Shown here one piece after another: positions 1 to 9,234 of a stretch of DNA of 64,000 nucleotides. A program made the translations under genes and the position numbers. The notes under the pieces were generated by a model, which saw nothing but the letters and a program-made list of their open reading frames with translations, had not been told where the DNA came from and did no database searches. The stretch comes from Clostridia bacterium (GTDB taxonomy: Bacteria > Bacillota > Clostridia > Oscillospirales > CAG-272). Each line of letters starts with the position of its first letter. The first letter of the stretch is position 1. The stretch spans positions 62,001-126,000 of the forward strand of contig JAFUJB010000014.1 in the NCBI GenBank assembly GCA_017473865.1, written 5' to 3'.

Positions 1-228
1 AAACATAATGACGAGATAGTAACCGTCGGAGAGGTTATGGGGTATATTACAGAACAGCCTATGGGTACAAACGGCTTCGGGTACGATCCGTACTTCTTTT
101 ATCCGCCATTTAACAAGACGTTCGCTCAGCTTACAAGCGAAGAGAAAAACTCCATCAGCCACAGAGGAAAGGCTATGAGAGAATTAGCAGAAAAGCTTGT
201 CGAAAAAGCAAAGAAATATAATCTTTAA
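1..228 (+). CDS. rdgB: XTP/dITP pyrophosphatase RdgB/HAM1, C-terminal part (5' end outside window)
   Basis: The frame is open from base 1 with no start before the edge, so only about 75 C-terminal residues are present. They carry two hallmarks of the Ham1/RdgB family: GFGYDPYF, which helps bind the purine nucleotide, and SHRGKA near the C-terminus. The family hydrolyses non-canonical purine triphosphates (dITP, XTP) to monophosphate and pyrophosphate, keeping them out of DNA. The gene is followed after 22 bp by yhbY and nadD in the same direction, so it probably leads or belongs to this housekeeping operon. The family call is secure; the full length cannot be judged. Confidence 0.93.
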   Translation, partial: KHNDEIVTVGEVMGYITEQPMGTNGFGYDPYFFYPPFNKTFAQLTSEEKNSISHRGKAMRELAEKLVEKAKKYNL

Positions 229-250
229 AAACATAAAAAAGGACTGCATT

Positions 251-544
251 ATGCTTAATTCAAAACAAAGAGCATATCTTCGTTCGCTCGCAGTACACAT
301 TGATACCATTTTCCAGATTGGAAAAGGCGGCATAAACGAAAATATGACAGAACAAATATCAAACGCTCTTGAAGCCCGCGAGCTTATAAAGCTCCGCGTG
401 CTCGACAACTCCGAATATTCTGCGAGAGAGGCTGCCGATGAGATTTCACAGATCGTTAATGCCGACGTTGTTCAGGTGGTTGGCACCCGCTTCGTTCTCT
501 ACCGCGAATCAAAAAAACACAAGAAAATCGAGTTAGTAAAATGA
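251..544 (+). CDS. yhbY: YhbY/CRM-domain ribosome-associated RNA-binding protein
   Basis: A 97-residue protein covering one CRM (YhbY) domain, the usual length for this family. It opens with LNSKQRAYLRSLA and contains the conserved stretch FQIGKGGIN, the glycine-rich loop of the RNA-binding fold, followed by ALEARELIK. YhbY proteins associate with pre-50S ribosomal particles. The ATG at 251 is preferred over an upstream in-frame start at 197 because the family begins here and the extra 18 residues would lie inside rdgB. The stop codon overlaps the nadD start (ATGA at 541-544), indicating translational coupling. Confidence 0.92.
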   Translation: MLNSKQRAYLRSLAVHIDTIFQIGKGGINENMTEQISNALEARELIKLRVLDNSEYSAREAADEISQIVNADVVQVVGTRFVLYRESKKHKKIELVK

Positions 545-1161
545 GTGATGTAAAAATCGGTATTTACGGCGGCACTTTCGCTCCCATACACATTGGGCAT
601 ATACGCTCAGCATTTGCGTTTTTAACAGCCTGTCAGCTTGACAAGTTATTTATTATGCCGAACTTTATCCCGCCTCATAAAACTGCAATAACGGGCGACG
701 ATCCCCAGTCAAGACTACAAATGCTGAAGATCGCTTTTTCCGAGCTTCCCTTCTACGATGACAAGATCATCATATCGGACTTTGAACTCAGAAATGCGGA
801 AACAAGCTATACTTACAAAACTCTTGAGCATTTTAAGTGGATTTCTAAAGATCTCACCCTGCTCTGCGGCACCGATAATTTTCTGACACTCGAAAAGTGG
901 AAGAATTTTGAAAGGGTGTTTGAGCTTGCAACTATTGCTCACATCGTAAGACCAAACACTTTCAACGAGTCAGACGAGATAACCGCGGCAAAAGAAAAGT
1001 ATATTGAAAAATACAATGCAAAAATCGTTGACGTGCCTATGGCTCCCATCGACATATCTTCAACCGAGCTTCGCGAAAAAATTAAACTCGGGGAAGACAC
1101 ATCGCTCTATATTCCTCACAACGTAAGAACTTATATTGACAAATACAATATGTATCGGTGA
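541..1161 (+). CDS. nadD: Nicotinate-nucleotide adenylyltransferase
   Basis: A 206-residue nucleotidyltransferase of the NadD family, which adenylates nicotinate mononucleotide to deamido-NAD, the penultimate step of NAD synthesis. The N-terminal GGTFAPIHIGH (residues 10-20) is the HxGH-type ATP-binding motif, and ISSTELREKI near the C-terminus is the second signature (ISSTxIR). The length is normal. It starts inside the yhbY stop codon and is followed by yqeK, the standard Firmicutes order yhbY-nadD-yqeK-rsfS, here interrupted by two LCP genes. Cytosolic. Confidence 0.96.
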   Translation: MSDVKIGIYGGTFAPIHIGHIRSAFAFLTACQLDKLFIMPNFIPPHKTAITGDDPQSRLQMLKIAFSELPFYDDKIIISDFELRNAETSYTYKTLEHFKWISKDLTLLCGTDNFLTLEKWKNFERVFELATIAHIVRPNTFNESDEITAAKEKYIEKYNAKIVDVPMAPIDISSTELREKIKLGEDTSLYIPHNVRTYIDKYNMYR

Positions 1162-1165
1162 AATA

Positions 1166-1753
1166 ATGCTTGATTTACGTGAAAAAATCAAAGGTTATAT
1201 GTCTGTTTACAGATATAACCACACAATATCGGTAGCAAAAGAATGCGAAAAAATGGCTGAGCTTTTCGGCATAGACGGAAAAAAGCTTGTTATTTCCGCT
1301 TATCTACACGATATTACAAAAGAAATGGATATACAAGAACAGATAGAACTGTGTAGACATTTTGGTGTTGATATTGATGAAGACACATTGAATTCCCCAA
1401 AGACTCTTCACTCTTTTTCGGCTCCTTTTCTTATAAAGAGAGATTTCCCCGAATACGATGAAGAATCAATTACTCTTCCCATAAAATATCACACAACGGG
1501 CAGAGAGAATATGTCATTGTCCGAAAAACTGCTCTATCTTGCCGATTATATCGAGCCTACGCGCAAATTTGAAGAGTGCGTAAAACTGCGAAACAGCTTT
1601 TATTCTTCCGAAGAAGATTTGCAAAAAAGACTTGATCGCGTAATTCTCGATTCACTCAGATACACTATTGATGAGCTGAAGGCGAATAATCAGTTCATCC
1701 ATCCAGAAACAACAAACGCCTACCGTTTTCTTTTATCAGCTACAGGAGAATAA
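1166..1753 (+). CDS. yqeK: YqeK-type HD-domain diadenosine tetraphosphatase
   Basis: A 195-residue HD-superfamily phosphohydrolase. The metal-binding residues are visible: His19 in YNHT, His48-Asp49 in AYLHDITKE, the YHTTGR histidine, and LADYIEPTR with the final Asp. YqeK proteins of Firmicutes are symmetric Ap4A hydrolases, removing the alarmone diadenosine tetraphosphate. An in-frame upstream start exists at 1136 but lies within nadD; the ATG at 1166, four bases after the nadD stop, matches the family N-terminus. The stop at 1751-1753 is one base before the next start, so expression with nadD and the LCP genes is likely. Confidence 0.93.
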   Translation: MLDLREKIKGYMSVYRYNHTISVAKECEKMAELFGIDGKKLVISAYLHDITKEMDIQEQIELCRHFGVDIDEDTLNSPKTLHSFSAPFLIKRDFPEYDEESITLPIKYHTTGRENMSLSEKLLYLADYIEPTRKFEECVKLRNSFYSSEEDLQKRLDRVILDSLRYTIDELKANNQFIHPETTNAYRFLLSATGE

Positions 1754-1754
1754 T

Positions 1755-3023
1755 ATGGATAACAATACTGAAAACATGGTTACTACGGAAGTAACCGAAA
1801 CAAAAGTGAAAAAGAAGAAAAAAGGCAAAATCGTTCTTCTTATAGTACTATTTACAATTCTTGCCTTGCTTTTGGGTGTCGTTGGTTATGCCGTATATGC
1901 GGTTAAGTTTCACACTCCCGACACGGGCACTGACGATCCGCCTCCCTTTGCTACCGACGATCTTTTTGAAACAGAGGATACAACTTCCCCGCCGGAAACC
2001 GGAACGGGTACAGGTACAGGTACAGATACTGATACGGATACGGATACTACACCGGAAGAAACACAGCGTCCCGAACCTCCTAAAGAAAAACAGAACGTGT
2101 ATAATTTCCTTGTGGTCGGACAGGACAGAGTTGCTCTGAACACCGACGTTATTATGCTGATAAACTTAAACGCAACAACACACAAAATTAACGTTTTGCA
2201 GATCCCAAGAGATACTTACATAGAACTCAGCACTTATAGCGGAAAGATAAACGGACTGTATGCGCACTACTTTGTCAGAAACGGCAGAAACAAAAAAGTT
2301 GCGCTCAGAATGTTTGCGGATACACTTGAACAAAACCTTTGCATCAAGATACATAACGTTTTGCATATAAATCTTGACGGCGTTCAGCAGATAGTCACCG
2401 CACTGGGCGGAGTCGACGTGAATGTTGTTTCGCCTATCACCCTGCACTATACTGACGGAACTCCTGTTTTTCTCGACATCGGTTTACATCACCTTGACGG
2501 ATATCTTGCAGAACAGTTTATCAGACACCGTTCAAGCTATATTCAGGCTGACATAGGCAGAATGGACGCTCAGAAAATATTTATGAGTGCCGTGATAAAA
2601 AAAGTTCAACAAAACTTTAACGTTTCAACCATAGCCGATCTTGCCGAGATCGTATTTAAAAACACCACAACCGATATAAACCTCACCGACGGAATATTCT
2701 ATGCCAAAGAACTTCTCAACATTAAACTCGAATACATTAACTTTATGTCAATGGTAGGAAAAGGTTCAATGTCGAATGAGGACGGAACGGGACTTTCTCT
2801 GTACATTATGGTTAGAAAAAATATGCGGGAAATGATCAACAGTTATTTTAACATTTACGATTTTACGATCACCGACTCCATATTTGACCGCAACAGAGTA
2901 TTTACGAGCACTGAAAAATATCCCCACATAAATCAACACTATATCAACGAAAACGTGAACACCAAAGATCCTTTTTCGGCTGATGACATAAACGACAGTT
3001 CAATCAAAATTCCACACAAATAA
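1755..3023 (+). CDS. LytR-CpsA-Psr family cell-envelope protein (first of two)
   Basis: A 422-residue membrane-anchored LCP protein. A Lys-rich cytoplasmic segment is followed by one transmembrane helix (about residues 25-50), then a low-complexity linker rich in Thr, Asp and Gly (about 70-100), then the extracellular LCP domain with VIMLINLN, IPRDTYIEL, LGGVDVNV and GRMDAQKIFM. LCP proteins transfer lipid-linked glycopolymers such as teichoic acid-like chains to peptidoglycan. The conserved Arg residues that bind the polyprenyl phosphate are present in PRDTY and in the RHRSSYIQAD region. The linker is encoded by a short hexamer-like DNA repeat near 2004-2048. The start at 1755 has the SD AGGAG just upstream. 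Confidence 0.9.
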   Translation: MDNNTENMVTTEVTETKVKKKKKGKIVLLIVLFTILALLLGVVGYAVYAVKFHTPDTGTDDPPPFATDDLFETEDTTSPPETGTGTGTGTDTDTDTDTTPEETQRPEPPKEKQNVYNFLVVGQDRVALNTDVIMLINLNATTHKINVLQIPRDTYIELSTYSGKINGLYAHYFVRNGRNKKVALRMFADTLEQNLCIKIHNVLHINLDGVQQIVTALGGVDVNVVSPITLHYTDGTPVFLDIGLHHLDGYLAEQFIRHRSSYIQADIGRMDAQKIFMSAVIKKVQQNFNVSTIADLAEIVFKNTTTDINLTDGIFYAKELLNIKLEYINFMSMVGKGSMSNEDGTGLSLYIMVRKNMREMINSYFNIYDFTITDSIFDRNRVFTSTEKYPHINQHYINENVNTKDPFSADDINDSSIKIPHK

Positions 3024-3056
3024 ACCCATATTGACAGTTTTGTAGGAGCTGATTAA

Positions 3057-4262
3057 ATGAGTGACAAAAATACTACCGAAAAGAAAGAAAAAAGAGGAAA
3101 GATAAGAATAATAATTCTTGCAATCCTTATTCTCACACTCGTTGCCGCCACCTCCGTCATTGTTTATACAGTAGCTTTTCACGAGCCGGACGACCAGACA
3201 AGCGACACTAAACCTTTTGACTACACCCCCGCAACGAAAGAAGACCCCGAAAACACCGATAAGCCGGATAAACAGACCGACAAACAGACCGATAGAGAAA
3301 CACCTTCGGATAAAACCTTCAACTTTCTTCTTCTCGGAAGAGATCAGACGTCTGCAAATACCGACGTTATTATGTTAATTAATTTTAACGTAACATCGGG
3401 CGGCATTTCCGTACTTCAGCTTCCCCGCGACACTTATATCGAGCTTAACAAGACGTCTTACAAGCTTAACTCTCTTTACCACCATTTTGTAAAAGAGGCA
3501 CAAACGAAAAAACAAAAGGATACCGACGCATACAGTCTTTCAAAGGTTGCATCCACCCTTGAACAAAATCTATGTATTAATATTCATTACTACGCTATGA
3601 TCAACCTCAAGGGATTCAGAAATATCGTCGATATTTTAGGCGGTGTTGAAGTCGACATTCCCGCGAATATGGTATACCATGACGAAAGCCAGAACCTGCA
3701 CATTAATCTGAAAAAAGGCAAACAGGTGCTTGACGGCAAAAAGGCTGAAATGTTTGTACGTTTCCGTTCGGGCTACGTTCAGGCTGACATAGGCAGAATG
3801 GATGCTCAGAAGATATTTATGAGTGCTTTACTAAAAACACTCAAAGAAAATTTCACCGTCTCAAACGTTGTAAAGATTGCAAACGAAGTATACAAAAACG
3901 TTACAACAGACGTTCCGCTTGACGATATGATTTATTTCGGCAAAGCTCTTATGGGCATTAATATGGACAAAATCTTATTTATGAGTATGCCCGGAACCGC
4001 CGCAAGATCAAACGGAGACAGCGGTGCTTGGTACTACGTTATGAACCGTAAGGCAATGATTCCCATCATTGAAAAATATTTCAATATTTATGACGACGTA
4101 ATTGTAAACAACTCTATATTCGACCCCAACAGAGTATTTTCAAGCCAAAAAATTCACCCCCATATAGATAAACTCTATAATGCCGAACCCGACGAAAGCC
4201 AGGGCGGCTCGCACTCTGCCGAAGACATAAACGACGGCTCTATCCATATTCCCAGATTATAA
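3057..4262 (+). CDS. LytR-CpsA-Psr family cell-envelope protein (second, paralogous)
   Basis: A 401-residue paralogue of the preceding LCP gene, with the same layout: short basic cytoplasmic tail, one transmembrane helix (about residues 16-40), a charged Thr/Asp/Lys linker with the repeated pattern DKQTD, then the LCP domain (VIMLINFN, LPRDTYIEL, LGGVEVDI, GRMDAQKIFM). Both proteins end in a matching tail (AEDINDGSIHIP here, ADDINDSSIKIP in the other), showing tandem duplication. SD AGGAG precedes the ATG. The pair presumably attaches glycopolymers to the wall, as in other Firmicutes with several LCP copies; individual substrates cannot be told from sequence. Confidence 0.9.
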   Translation: MSDKNTTEKKEKRGKIRIIILAILILTLVAATSVIVYTVAFHEPDDQTSDTKPFDYTPATKEDPENTDKPDKQTDKQTDRETPSDKTFNFLLLGRDQTSANTDVIMLINFNVTSGGISVLQLPRDTYIELNKTSYKLNSLYHHFVKEAQTKKQKDTDAYSLSKVASTLEQNLCINIHYYAMINLKGFRNIVDILGGVEVDIPANMVYHDESQNLHINLKKGKQVLDGKKAEMFVRFRSGYVQADIGRMDAQKIFMSALLKTLKENFTVSNVVKIANEVYKNVTTDVPLDDMIYFGKALMGINMDKILFMSMPGTAARSNGDSGAWYYVMNRKAMIPIIEKYFNIYDDVIVNNSIFDPNRVFSSQKIHPHIDKLYNAEPDESQGGSHSAEDINDGSIHIPRL

Positions 4263-4280
4263 TAATTGAAAGGTCAAAAA

Positions 4281-4658
4281 ATGAGCACAGAAAATAAAAA
4301 CTTGGAAAATCCCCGCGTTCTTGCGGAAGAAATAACAAAAATACTTGATTCAAAAAAAGCAAACGGCTTAAAACTCCTTAGGATTGATGACAAAACAGTC
4401 CTCGCGGATTATTTTGTGATCTGCGGCGGTAACTCCAATACTCAGGTCAGAGCTCTTGCCGGCGAGGTTGAAGAAAAGCTGCAAGAGTTAGGAATTACTC
4501 CCCACCATATCGAAGGCTATAATGAAGCTGTATGGACCGTTCTCGACTATTGCTCGGTCATCGTTCACATCTTTAACAGAGAGGCTAGAGATTTTTATAA
4601 ACTCGAAAAACTCTGGTCTGACGCCGAAGATATTGACATCTCTTCTCTTTTGGTATAA
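4281..4658 (+). CDS. rsfS: Ribosomal silencing factor RsfS
   Basis: A 125-residue member of the RsfS/Iojap family, which binds ribosomal protein uL14 and blocks 30S-50S joining during starvation. Diagnostic stretches are ADYFVICGG, the region SNTQVRALAGEVEEKL, and the C-terminal DYCSVIVHIF...REFY-like segment (here REARDFYKLEKLW). The ATG at 4281 is preferred over the weaker TTG at 4266 because GAAAGG lies at the right spacing before it. It follows the LCP pair by under 20 bp and precedes leuS by about 60 bp, so the whole set from yhbY to leuS may form one operon. Confidence 0.93.
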   Translation: MSTENKNLENPRVLAEEITKILDSKKANGLKLLRIDDKTVLADYFVICGGNSNTQVRALAGEVEEKLQELGITPHHIEGYNEAVWTVLDYCSVIVHIFNREARDFYKLEKLWSDAEDIDISSLLV

Positions 4659-4717
4659 ACTGTATAGGATTTATAAGAATATTACTATAACTAAAATGAA
4701 AGGTCAGTGAACCCGTT

Positions 4718-7123
4718 ATGAAATATAACTTTTCCGAAACAGAGAAAAAATGGCAAAAAAGATGGGAAGATGAAAAAATCTTTCTTGCTGACGATTCGGA
4801 CAAAACGAAAAAGAAATTCTACGGTCTGGTAGAATTCCCCTATCCCAGCGGTGCAGGTATGCACGTTGGTCATATCAAGGCTTATTCGGGTCTTGAGGTT
4901 ATTTCAAGAAAAAGAAGAATGGAAGGCTATAACGTACTTTTCCCCATCGGTTTTGACGCTTTTGGTCTTCCCACCGAAAACTACGCCATCAAGACAGGTA
5001 TCCATCCCAGAAAGGTTACCGACGACAATATTGTAAGATTTACCGATCAGCTCAAAAGAGTAGGTTTTTCTTTCGACTGGTCAAGAACCGTTGACACAAC
5101 ACAGGAAGACTACTACAAATGGACTCAGTGGATTTTCCTTAAAATGTTTGAAAACGGACTTGTTTTCAGAGATACCGCTCTTGTAAACTACTGCCCTCAC
5201 TGCAAGGTCGTTCTTTCAAACGAAGACTCGCAAGGCGGTAAGTGCGACATCTGCCATACCGATATCGTTCAAAAGTCGAAAGACGTATGGTATCTCCGTA
5301 TCACAGAGTATGCTGACAAGCTCCTTCAGGGTCTTGAAAACGTCGACTACCTGCCCAATATTAAGATGCAGCAGGTTAACTGGATCGGCAAATCTACAGG
5401 TGCATTCGTAAACTTCTCACTCAAAGATAAAGAAGATACTCTCCGTATTTATACAACGCGTCCCGACACACTTTTCGGCGTTACATTTATGGTTATTGCT
5501 CCCGAGCACCCCATTATCGAAAAATACAGAGACAAGATAAACAATATTGCAGAGCTTGACGCATACAAAGAAGAATGTGCCAAGAAGACCGAGTTTGAAC
5601 GTACTCAGCTTGTAAAAGACAAGACCGGCGTATGTATTGACGGCCTTTCTGCAATCAACCCCATAAACAACAAGGAAATCCCCATATACATCTCGGACTA
5701 CGTAATGATGGGCTACGGTACGGGTGCTATTATGGCTGTTCCCGCACACGATGAAAGAGACTACGACTTTGCAAAGAAGTTCGGAATTGACATTATCGAG
5801 GTCATCAAAGGCGGTAATATCGAAGAATCTGCATACGCAGGCGACGGCGAAATGGTCAACTCCGGATTCCTTAACGGTATGACGAATAAGAAAGATTCGA
5901 TTGCCAAAGTCCTTGAATATCTTGAGGAAAAAGGTATTGGTGAAAAGGGCGTACAGTACAAGATGAAAGACTGGGCGTTCAACCGTCAGAGATATTGGGG
6001 CGAACCCATCCCGATCGTTCACTGCCCCGTTTGCGGTATGGTCGCTGTTCCTTATGAAGAGCTTCCCTTGAAGCTTCCCGAAGTATCCAACTTTGAACCC
6101 GGAGAAGGCGGAGAAAGCCCGCTTGCGAAGATAGATTCTTTCGTAAACTGTACTTGTCCCAAGTGCGGCGCGCCCGCCAAGAGAGAGACCGACACCATGC
6201 CTCAGTGGGCAGGTTCTTCGTGGTACTTCCTCCGTTACATCGATCCTCACAACGAAAACGCTTTTGCAGACAAAGAAAAACTTGACTACTGGATGCCTGT
6301 CGACTGGTATAACGGCGGTATGGAGCACGTAACCAGACATATGATATATTCAAGATTCTGGCATCAGTTCCTTTATGACATTGGTGCTGTTCCCATGGCT
6401 GAACCCTATGCAAAGCGTACAGCTCAGGGTCTTATTCTCGGTCCCGACGGTGATAAGATGAGTAAATCCAAGGGTAACGTCGTTGACCCCAACAACGTTG
6501 TTGACGAATACGGCGCTGACGTTCTCCGTGTTTATATTCTCTTTATGGGCGACTATGCGAGCGCGGCTCCTTGGTCCGAAAACAGCGTTAAAGGCTGCAA
6601 GAGATTCCTTGACAGAGTTGCATCTATGGTTGATCTTATCAAGGGCGAGGGTGTTACCCCCGAGCTTGAAAGTGCATTCCACAAGACAATAAAAAAGGTT
6701 ACTTCCGATATCGAAGAACTTAAGTTCAACACAGCTATCGCATCTATGATGACGCTTACAAACGATATCTATGATAAAGGCAGTCTTACAAAGGATGAAA
6801 TGATTACATTCGTCAAGCTTCTCTGCCCCTTTGCTCCCCACCTTTGCGAAGAGATCTATGAATCTCTTGGTGAAAAAGGATTCTGCTCGCTTGCCGCATG
6901 GCCTGCGTACGACGAAGCCAAGACGGTTGACAGCACTATTGAAATTGCTATCCAGATCAACGGCAAACTCAGAGGTACAATTATGATCGATGCTGAGATT
7001 TCCAAGGATGACGCTTTGAACGCTGTTAAGAATGACGAGAAAATCAAGCCCTTTATCGAAGGAAAAACCATTATCAAAGAAATTTTTGTTCCTAAAAAGC
7101 TGGTAAATATCGTTGTTAAATAA
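4718..7123 (+). CDS. leuS: Leucine-tRNA ligase
   Basis: An 801-residue class Ia aminoacyl-tRNA synthetase of normal bacterial length. Visible parts: HIGH-type motif HVGH at residues 49-52, a zinc-binding CPHC...CDICH segment near residue 160, the CP1 editing domain with TTRPDTLFGVTF, a second CPVC/CPKC cysteine cluster, and the catalytic loop KMSKS near residue 580, followed by the anticodon-binding and C-terminal domains. It charges tRNA-Leu and hydrolyses mischarged norvalyl or isoleucyl-tRNA. A strong SD is not obvious: the nearest AAAGG lies about 15 bases upstream, beside a five-codon mini-frame. No T-box is seen in the short upstream gap. Confidence 0.98.
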   Translation: MKYNFSETEKKWQKRWEDEKIFLADDSDKTKKKFYGLVEFPYPSGAGMHVGHIKAYSGLEVISRKRRMEGYNVLFPIGFDAFGLPTENYAIKTGIHPRKVTDDNIVRFTDQLKRVGFSFDWSRTVDTTQEDYYKWTQWIFLKMFENGLVFRDTALVNYCPHCKVVLSNEDSQGGKCDICHTDIVQKSKDVWYLRITEYADKLLQGLENVDYLPNIKMQQVNWIGKSTGAFVNFSLKDKEDTLRIYTTRPDTLFGVTFMVIAPEHPIIEKYRDKINNIAELDAYKEECAKKTEFERTQLVKDKTGVCIDGLSAINPINNKEIPIYISDYVMMGYGTGAIMAVPAHDERDYDFAKKFGIDIIEVIKGGNIEESAYAGDGEMVNSGFLNGMTNKKDSIAKVLEYLEEKGIGEKGVQYKMKDWAFNRQRYWGEPIPIVHCPVCGMVAVPYEELPLKLPEVSNFEPGEGGESPLAKIDSFVNCTCPKCGAPAKRETDTMPQWAGSSWYFLRYIDPHNENAFADKEKLDYWMPVDWYNGGMEHVTRHMIYSRFWHQFLYDIGAVPMAEPYAKRTAQGLILGPDGDKMSKSKGNVVDPNNVVDEYGADVLRVYILFMGDYASAAPWSENSVKGCKRFLDRVASMVDLIKGEGVTPELESAFHKTIKKVTSDIEELKFNTAIASMMTLTNDIYDKGSLTKDEMITFVKLLCPFAPHLCEEIYESLGEKGFCSLAAWPAYDEAKTVDSTIEIAIQINGKLRGTIMIDAEISKDDALNAVKNDEKIKPFIEGKTIIKEIFVPKKLVNIVVK

Positions 7124-7163
7124 ATATAACCACACTTTTTAAGAAAAAATGCTAAATTAACTA

Positions 7164-7192
7164 TTGACATATCAAATGTAAAAGAGTATAAT
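7164..7192 (+). promoter_or_regulatory. Sigma-A promoter of rpsU
   Basis: TTGACA at 7164-7169 and TATAAT at 7187-7192 with an exact 17-bp spacer: full consensus. It lies 57 bases before the rpsU start codon. Confidence 0.9.
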
Positions 7193-7248
7193 ATTCGTTA
7201 AGAATGGCAACATTCTCTTTTCCATAGTATGGAGGGAGGGAAAACAAA

Positions 7249-7425
7249 ATGGCAGAAATCAAAGTTAAAGAAAATGAATCTCTTGACAGCGCTCTTCGCA
7301 GATTTAAGAGACAGTGCGCAAAATCGGGCGTTCTTGCTGAACTCCGCAAGAGAGAACATTATGAAAAGCCCAGCGTAAAACGCAAGAAGAAATCCGAAGC
7401 AGCTCGTAAGCGCAAGTTCAAATAA
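7249..7425 (+). CDS. rpsU: 30S ribosomal protein S21
   Basis: A 58-residue, highly basic protein read from the ATG at 7249, preceded by the strong SD GGAGGGAGGG. It starts [19 protein letters not shown] and has the conserved [12 protein letters not shown] segment and a Lys/Arg-rich tail ending RKRKFK, typical of bS21. S21 sits on the 30S platform near the anti-SD region of 16S rRNA and assists initiation. It is monocistronic: its own consensus promoter is upstream and an intrinsic terminator follows at 7459. Confidence 0.95.
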   Translation: MAEIKVKENESLDSALRRFKRQCAKSGVLAELRKREHYEKPSVKRKKKSEAARKRKFK

Positions 7426-7458
7426 GTTAGATAGAAAATATTTTTACTTTGAACAATT

Positions 7459-7492
7459 TAAACCCTTTCAGTTATTTACTGAAGGGGTTTTT
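7459..7492 (+). terminator. Intrinsic terminator of rpsU
   Basis: A 13-bp stem (AAACCCTTTCAGT with ACTGAAGGGGTTT, one G-U pair) with a five-base loop, followed by T residues. Confidence 0.85.
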
Positions 7493-7534
7493 AAATTTTG
7501 ACTGACAGAGAATAGGACATTATATTGTAATTAA

Positions 7535-7568
7535 TGTGGCAGTATATAGGCAAACACCATATACTGCC
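7535..7568. repeat. Intergenic hairpin GGCAGTATAT/ATATACTGCC
   Basis: A perfect 10-bp inverted repeat with an 11-base loop followed by TTGTTTTT. It resembles the wider family of GGCNGTRTAT-type hairpins at operon ends in this window and sits between the rpsU terminator and the comM promoter, apparently as a second terminator or a dispersed palindrome. Confidence 0.6.
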
Positions 7569-7591
7569 ATTGTTTTTATCTCAAAATAATG

Positions 7592-7620
7592 TTGCAAATT
7601 TTTACCGTGTGTGATATACT
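7592..7620 (+). promoter_or_regulatory. Probable promoter of comM
   Basis: TTGCAA at 7592-7597 and TATACT at 7615-7620 with a 17-bp spacer, 38 bases upstream of the comM start. Confidence 0.65.
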
Positions 7621-7658
7621 GAATATGTATATTTTGGCAAAAACCGAGGTGAAAACTT

Positions 7659-9209
7659 ATGCTATCAACAGTATACTCGTCAGGCATCATGGGTATTGAC
7701 GGATTTGAAGTTACCGTTGAATGTAATATGCAGGATAAGATCCCCTGCTTTGAAATAGTAGGTCTGCCCGACGCGGCAGTCAAAGAGGCGGAAAAACGTA
7801 TTCAGGCAGCCCTTGAAAACAGCGGTTTTTTCTTCCCCGACACAGCAATCGTTATTAACCTCGCACCCGCAGATATGAAAAAGGAGGGCTCAACTTACGA
7901 CCTGGCTCTTCTCACGTCGATAATACATTGCGGAGGAATAATAAAAAAATCCATTGATTTTGAAGATAAATGCTTTATCGGCGAGCTGTCGATGTCAGGC
8001 AGCGTCAGAGCCGTTCGCGGCGTTCTTTCAATGACTCTTTCGGCAAAAGACAGAGGCAGGAAAGAGATATTCGTTCCATACGACAACGCCAAAGAAGCTT
8101 CTGTCGTTTCGGGAATAAAAGTATATCCCGTACACAATATTAAAGAGCTTATAGACCACCTAAACGGCAAAACTCTTATTAGTCCGGTTGAATTTGACCA
8201 AAGCGTTTTTGAAAGACAGCGCGACTGTCAGAGAATGGATTTTTCTGACGTCAAGGGACAGCAGAAGGCCAAGAGAGCGCTTGAAATTGCGGCTGCCGGA
8301 AATCATAACGTGCTACTCATAGGGCCTCCGGGAACAGGTAAAAGTATGCTCGCAAAGCGGCTTCCCTCAATATTACCAAAAATCACCTTTGATGAAGCCG
8401 TCGAAACAACAAAGATACATTCGGTTTCGGGCATTCTCCCCGAAAGCTCACTTATAGTTGAACGCCCGTTCCGTTCTCCCCATCATACGATGTCTGCGGC
8501 GGCGCTTGCGGGCGGCGGCAGAATTCCTATGCCGGGTGAAATATCACTTGCGCACAACGGTATTCTCTTCCTTGACGAGCTTCCGGAATTCAACAAAACG
8601 GCAACAGAGGTATTACGACAGCCGCTTGAGGACGGGAATATCACTATTACAAGAGCAGCAGGTCACTTCACTTTCCCATCGACGTTTATGCTCGTATGCG
8701 CTATGAATCCGTGTAAATGCGGTTACTACGGACACCCTACCAAGAAATGCACCTGCAAGCAGGAAGATATAAAAAAATACATTTCAAAAATAAGCGGGCC
8801 TCTCATTGACCGTATTGATATTCAGCTTGAGGTCTCTTCCCTTTCATATAACGAGCTGTCTGACACACGCCCCGCCGAGAGCTCGGCAGAAATAAGAAAG
8901 CGAGTTGACGCGGCAAGAGAAAGAGCTGTGGAGCGTTTTAAATACGACAAGACCTATGACGGCAAGCCGGTATATTCAAACGCTGATATGACCACCTCGC
9001 TGATAAGAAAATATTGCATACTCGACAACGACGCGCACGCTTTGCTCAAAAACGCATTTGATAAAATGGGTATGTCGGCAAGAGGTTATGACAGAGTACT
9101 CAGGGTGGCATTGACCATCGCAGACCTCGACAACAGCGACAGAATACAGGTTAAGCACATTGCGGAAGCTATCCAGCTCCGCTCACTTGACAGAAAATAT
9201 TTTTCTTGA
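7659..9209 (+). CDS. comM: YifB/ComM family magnesium-chelatase-like AAA+ ATPase
   Basis: A 516-residue protein with the three-part YifB/ComM layout: an N-terminal domain with VGLPDAAVKEA and NLAPADMKKEG, a central AAA+ ATPase (Walker A GPPGTGKS near residue 220, Walker B ILFLDELPEF), and a C-terminal Mg-chelatase-like domain. A cysteine cluster NPCKCGYYG...CTC is in the ATPase part as usual. In naturally competent bacteria ComM is a branch-migration helicase that extends integration of transforming DNA; in Clostridia its role is less tested. SD GAGGTG precedes the ATG. It is followed after 25 bp by the aminotransferase. Confidence 0.95.
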   Translation: MLSTVYSSGIMGIDGFEVTVECNMQDKIPCFEIVGLPDAAVKEAEKRIQAALENSGFFFPDTAIVINLAPADMKKEGSTYDLALLTSIIHCGGIIKKSIDFEDKCFIGELSMSGSVRAVRGVLSMTLSAKDRGRKEIFVPYDNAKEASVVSGIKVYPVHNIKELIDHLNGKTLISPVEFDQSVFERQRDCQRMDFSDVKGQQKAKRALEIAAAGNHNVLLIGPPGTGKSMLAKRLPSILPKITFDEAVETTKIHSVSGILPESSLIVERPFRSPHHTMSAAALAGGGRIPMPGEISLAHNGILFLDELPEFNKTATEVLRQPLEDGNITITRAAGHFTFPSTFMLVCAMNPCKCGYYGHPTKKCTCKQEDIKKYISKISGPLIDRIDIQLEVSSLSYNELSDTRPAESSAEIRKRVDAARERAVERFKYDKTYDGKPVYSNADMTTSLIRKYCILDNDAHALLKNAFDKMGMSARGYDRVLRVALTIADLDNSDRIQVKHIAEAIQLRSLDRKYFS

Positions 9210-9234
9210 TATTTGAATAAAGGAGATAATTCTT

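Noticed and set aside
5417..6340. 307-residue minus-strand ORF inside leuS, with another at 6350-7135
   Set aside because: Shadows of the leucyl-tRNA synthetase reading frame; codon bias leaves the antisense frames open.
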